From Streptomyces sp. AC1-42W (GTDB taxonomy: Bacteria > Actinomycetota > Actinomycetes > Streptomycetales > Streptomycetaceae), in the NCBI RefSeq assembly GCF_003248355.1, contig NZ_QKWY01000003.1, forward strand, positions 1 through 64,000: DNA of 64,000 nucleotides, given 5' to 3'. The position numbers and the translations under genes were made by a program. Position 1 is the first letter of the stretch; every line of letters starts with the position of its first letter. This document shows, piece by piece, positions 61,601 through 64,000 of the stretch. The notes beneath the pieces were generated by a model. It saw only the letters and a program-made list of their open reading frames with translations, made no database searches and was not told the DNA's origin.

Positions 61601-61752
61601 CGGGCGATCTCACCGGCGACGGCCGCGCCGACATCGTGGCCCGCGACGGGAGCGGCAAGCTGTACCGCTTCAGCGGCACGGGGGCCGGTACGCTCTCCGG
61701 CCCGGCGGAGATCGGCACGAGCGGCTGGAGCGCGTACGCGGGTCTGTACTGA
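58639..61752 (+). CDS. Secreted FG-GAP/VCBS repeat protein
   Basis: 1037 aa from the ATG at 58639. Signal peptide 1-36 ending SSPAWA. A large N-terminal region of WD/beta-propeller-like character (GYRGLVWTRYADGT and others). The C-terminus has VCBS/FG-GAP-like repeats: PFGDTNGDRCNDVLVRQGNE, PGDVNGDGINDLVARQTTTG, AGDLNGDGRGDLLAVDKSGA and AGDLTGDGRADIVARDGSGK, each with a D-x-[DN]-x-D calcium-type loop. Function unknown; such proteins are usually carbohydrate- or ligand-binding exoproteins. Transcribed away from the amine oxidase. Confidence 0.88.
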   Translation: MSRRRGVRPHRWVGASTAVVASLGLATGFLSSPAWATTADTAQETVVPATQRTTYQSASLHYAGTQTGSDGAGAQGVFHRLEGYRGLVWTRYADGTTLPVPPAPEAGARQPGTGSDVFAQVAKDGRVELWDAVENTTRVVQIPSGLQLLSIHGSTVVAFAPVLAEDGTSTRVHHLLTPGPDGTTRDVLVTGMPAGLKLSAVRAADAKSLLFFGHWNGTYRIVSVDRATGEVRNWTQPVPVSNSLVRISEDHVVLFHPNNPKLLILPRDDLTATPAELTVGCGGVSPADDLAVVGDWVVYRCGVTIQAKPLAGGAAVRVVFSAAHGLSSAPDGSAVVVGRANAESVYGILRLVPGADHGAPAVTTVKPLIKPPAEVRGLSLEQGRLVVADSGTGQRDAYLRTVAPSGTPEFGERSAFTDSGVRMAPCPDRDAGCSAIRGTADGRIAWLERDGASGYDRLRVAGPAPRALFERAVPAGGHITDVSGDYVLYEDGTRGYVYRLDDSGAPVTSPEGASALQDDVLLTAGTVPGSVTGIDLSTGKATATLTTDANCVPRELQSAGRWLYWNCGPDGGAGVYDRTAKKSVPVPPGEARLGDGFVVTHDRSAGRLTLTTVTDGKAAGRVIGALPDTGVSQRDVRWTVDEAGANAAYVDAEERVHLVPAGTPAQPLRLLGAAGNAGTVRATTLDVTPGTVTRLLLSKPSAGWTLTVRSSTTGAIVDTVHGGAARGALDVGWHGDDPSRSGDAFLPNGRYDWVLSVAPADGQGDPLHVTGRVALVGARPVWRDLVGDDGIGELLALNSSGLVYSYRGTGTGGLRARQATSGKLFPAGTLLVPFGDTNGDRCNDVLVRQGNELRAYRPGCDGIVSASSPSTLIGSGWAQYNVIVSPGDVNGDGINDLVARQTTTGDMYFYAGTSTHKLTPRVRIGTDWRLYTKIVGAGDLNGDGRGDLLAVDKSGALWRYYGKAAGAVTPRTKIASNWGAAYTTVVGAGDLTGDGRADIVARDGSGKLYRFSGTGAGTLSGPAEIGTSGWSAYAGLY

Positions 61753-61769
61753 CGCCGGGCGGGCCGGCG

Positions 61770-63731
61770 TCAGTCCGGGTCGGGCGTGCGGTGGGACTCC
61801 ACGGTCCGCATGGCGTGCGACACGTCGAAGGGCAGGATCGTCACCGCGATGTGCGGCAGGTGTTCCAGCGTCCTCGCGATCTTCTCGCCGGTGCCCCGGT
61901 GCAGGAGTCTGCCGAGGGCGTTGGAGTACATCCGCCTCGGCACGAGGACCGTCAGCGACGTGTCGTCGTCCCGGGTGGTGCGCAGGGCCAGCTCCCGCAT
62001 GGCGTGGCGCAGCCTGCGGTCGGGGCACGCCACCACTTCCAGCTCGATCGAGGTCGCGGACGTCGATGCCCAGCGGGCGGCGAGCCGGCGTGCGTGGGCC
62101 TCGTCGACCGCGAAGTGCACCGCCCGTACGGTGTCCGGGCGCAGCTCGTGCGCGTACCGCAGGGCCTTGAGCGTGGCCAGGTCCAGCGCCTCGACGAGGA
62201 CGAACACGTGGTGGCGGCGGGTGCGCGGCCGGTCCGCGCCCGTGGGCAGCCGGTCCAGGGCCGCGGCCTCGCGCCGGTACTCGCGGTTGATGCGGATCAG
62301 TACCCAGACCCCGAGCGGGAAGACCACGACGACGAGCCAGGCGCCCTCGGTGAACTTGGTGACGGCGAAGATCAGGACCACGGCGGCGGAGACGAGCGCC
62401 GCCAGGGCGTTGCCCGTGATCTTCAGCCGGCGCAGCGGTTCGCGTCTGCGCAGGTGGTACGCGGTGAGACCGGACCCGGCCATGGTGAAGGCGGTGAACA
62501 CACCGATCGCGTACAGGGCCACGAGCCGGTCGACGGTGGCGCCGGTGACGAGCAGCAGGGCCAGCGACAGGGCGGCGAGGGTGACGATGCCGTTGGAGAA
62601 GGCCAGCCGGTGCCCGCGCCGGGTGAGCACCCGGGGCAGGAACCGGTCCTGCGCGACGAAGCCGGCCAGGAACGGGAAGCCGGTGAACGGGGTGTTGGCG
62701 CCGGTGTAGAGGACGAGCGCGGTCGCGAGCTGGACGAGGACGAGTCCGGCCGTCCCCGGCGTGCCGCTGCCGAAGGCGAGCCTGGCCTCCTGCGCGATGA
62801 CGGTCGGGGTGCCGTCGGTGTAGGGGACGGCGTGGGTGATGTGGGCGAGGGTGGAGACGCCCAGGACCAGGAAGGCCAGCACGCAGCTCATGGCGATCAG
62901 GGTGCGCCGGGCGTTGCGGCCCTGGGGTTCACGGAAGGCGGAGATGCCGTTCGAGATCGCTTCGAGCCCGGTGAGGGACGAGCCGCCGTTGGCGAAGGCG
63001 CGCAGCACGATGAAGAGCGACGCGCCCTGCAGCCAGCCGTCGCCGGGGGTGCCCAGCGGTACGACGCCGGGGGCCCGCAGGTCGGCGTGGGGCAGTCCGC
63101 CCGTCAGCGCGCGTACGGCGGCGACGAGGAAGACGAGGGTCATCGCGGCGATGAAGAGGTAGGCGGGCAGGGCGAAGATCCGGCCGGCCTCGCGGACGCC
63201 GCGCAGGTTCCCGTACGCCAGCAGCACGATCACCAGGACGGAGACGGGCAGCTGGAGGTGGTCCAGCCCGGTCCAGCCGTTGCCGGCCAGATGGGCGAGC
63301 GAGATCAGGGCGTTGGTGCCGGCCGACACCTGGACGGCGACGGTGACGACGTAGTCGACCAGCAGGGCCACGGCGGCGACCTGGGCGACCTTCGGTCCGA
63401 AGTTCTCCCTGGCCACGACGTAGGAGCCGCCGGCGCGGGTGTAGATCGTGACCACGTCGCTGTAGCAGAGCGTCAGGAGCAGCAGGACGAGCAGGATCGC
63501 GCCCGTGACCGGCATGACCATCGTGAAGGCGGCCGTGCCGATCACCGGTACGAGGACGCGGAGCATCTCCTCGGAGCCGTAGGCCGACGAGCTGACGCAG
63601 TCGGACGCGAGCACGCCGAGCGCCGTCCGGTTGCCCAGCTTCTCCTCGCCGGCGCGTTCGGTGGTGAGCGGCTCGCCCAGAAGCCGCCTCTTGACGCGGT
63701 ACAGCGGCTGGTCGAGGGTCATACGCCCCAT
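61770..63731 (-). CDS. APC-family amino-acid permease (YfnA/KUP-like)
   Basis: 653 aa from the ATG at 63731 (a second ATG lies at 63722). 12 membrane helices: GNRTALGVLASDCVSSSAYG, ILLVLLLLTLCYSDVVTIYT, GGSYVVARENFGPKVAQVAA and VLYTGANTPFTGFPFLAGFV. A long soluble C-terminal tail with RHHVFVLVEALDLATLKALR and LTVLVPRRMYSNALGRLLHR follows. This APC-permease-with-tail layout is common in actinomycetes; the substrate is probably an amino acid. Confidence 0.9.
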   Translation of the reverse strand: MGRMTLDQPLYRVKRRLLGEPLTTERAGEEKLGNRTALGVLASDCVSSSAYGSEEMLRVLVPVIGTAAFTMVMPVTGAILLVLLLLTLCYSDVVTIYTRAGGSYVVARENFGPKVAQVAAVALLVDYVVTVAVQVSAGTNALISLAHLAGNGWTGLDHLQLPVSVLVIVLLAYGNLRGVREAGRIFALPAYLFIAAMTLVFLVAAVRALTGGLPHADLRAPGVVPLGTPGDGWLQGASLFIVLRAFANGGSSLTGLEAISNGISAFREPQGRNARRTLIAMSCVLAFLVLGVSTLAHITHAVPYTDGTPTVIAQEARLAFGSGTPGTAGLVLVQLATALVLYTGANTPFTGFPFLAGFVAQDRFLPRVLTRRGHRLAFSNGIVTLAALSLALLLVTGATVDRLVALYAIGVFTAFTMAGSGLTAYHLRRREPLRRLKITGNALAALVSAAVVLIFAVTKFTEGAWLVVVVFPLGVWVLIRINREYRREAAALDRLPTGADRPRTRRHHVFVLVEALDLATLKALRYAHELRPDTVRAVHFAVDEAHARRLAARWASTSATSIELEVVACPDRRLRHAMRELALRTTRDDDTSLTVLVPRRMYSNALGRLLHRGTGEKIARTLEHLPHIAVTILPFDVSHAMRTVESHRTPDPD

Positions 63732-63868
63732 CACAGCGGCCGGCCGGCCGCGGACCGCGCAGACACCACGGGGAGGCCCCCTGCCGGCCGAAGCGGCCGG
63801 GGTGGGCGCTGTCTGCCATGGGTGAACGCCGGCCCGCGCGGGCGCGGCGTTCACTAACGTCCGGTCCC

Positions 63869-64000
63869 ATGACGACGGTCACCACCCGCACGGTCACGTA
63901 CCCGGCCGACCAGCTGACGATGAGCGGCCACCTCGCGCTCCCGGCCGGCGCCGGGCGCCGGCCCGCTGTCCTGATCGGCCCCGAGGGGATGGGGCTCGGC
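63869..64000 (+). CDS. Dienelactone-hydrolase-like protein, N-terminal part (cut by window edge)
   Basis: 44 codons from the ATG at 63869: TTVTTRTVTYPADQLTMSGH, LALPAGAGRRPAVLIGPEGM. This YPADG-L-x-GHLALP and RPAVLIGPEG start is that of the dienelactone hydrolase family (alpha/beta hydrolase). The catalytic Cys/Ser, Asp and His lie outside the window. Confidence 0.75.
   Translation, partial: MTTVTTRTVTYPADQLTMSGHLALPAGAGRRPAVLIGPEGMGLG

Noticed and set aside
58612..62028. A 1138-codon minus-strand open frame
   Set aside because: Antisense shadow of the FG-GAP gene in high-GC DNA; Arg/Gly-rich, no domain.
1..64000. tRNA, rRNA or CRISPR array
   Set aside because: No tRNA cloverleaf-like CCA end or T-loop, no rRNA signature and no regularly spaced direct repeats were seen by eye.

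Overview
The window is high-GC DNA with many GTG/TTG starts, overlapping stop/start codons and actinobacterial families (IS1634, IS110 and IS21-type transposases, DUF6083, DUF4259, MmyB-like XRE and kinase/receptor fusions). It is almost certainly from a Streptomyces or close relative. No rRNA, tRNA or CRISPR array was seen.

Region 1 (1-18.7 kb) is a plastic accessory region built from insertion sequences and broken genes. It holds an edge-truncated IS1634-type transposase, an IS5/IS427-type element inserted with a TA target duplication into a Cap4-like nuclease gene, a 5'-nucleotidase, and a small protelomerase (telomere resolvase)-like gene. The protelomerase-like gene starts 67 bp after a near-perfect 57-bp inverted repeat. 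Then come remnants of an SF2 helicase, a TPP enzyme, a frameshifted UvrD-like helicase and a broken DUF6083 gene, followed by an IS3 element that truncates both an IS21 element and a Cys-rich gene, and an IS110 element. A convergent DUF5131/TcmP pair and two paralogous small proteins of unknown function close the region.

Region 2 (18.7-44 kb) is a probable specialized-metabolite locus next to a Ser/Thr kinase-receptor fusion and a truncated copy of it. The + strand operon 21.66-33.5 kb encodes LysX-, LysY-, LysZ- and LysK-like enzymes (amino-group-carrier-protein chemistry), a sulfotransferase and an MFS exporter. It continues with free-standing NRPS PCP, adenylation and condensation proteins and a complete cysC-cysD-cysN PAPS-supply set. 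Together these predict a sulfated, nonribosomally assembled compound containing an unusual diamino or semialdehyde-derived building block. Regulators and an exporter on the - strand (XRE, DHA2 MFS, HTH-NB-ARC-TPR) separate this from a second + strand operon (38.7-44 kb): PhyH-type dioxygenase, DUF6271-like protein, type III PLP decarboxylase, GNAT and MFS. No lysW-like carrier and no LysJ-like aminotransferase were found in the window.

Region 3 (44-64 kb) is mostly chromosomal housekeeping or niche genes: a two-component system with a CPBP protease, a MerR/ene-reductase pair with an inverted-repeat-rich promoter, and a TetR/flavin monooxygenase pair. It then has a small patch of transposase remnants (50.9-53.7 kb) and three methyltransferases. 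The end of the window carries a secreted EEP nuclease/phosphatase, a Tat-exported flavin amine oxidase, a secreted FG-GAP protein, an APC permease and the start of a dienelactone-hydrolase-like gene.
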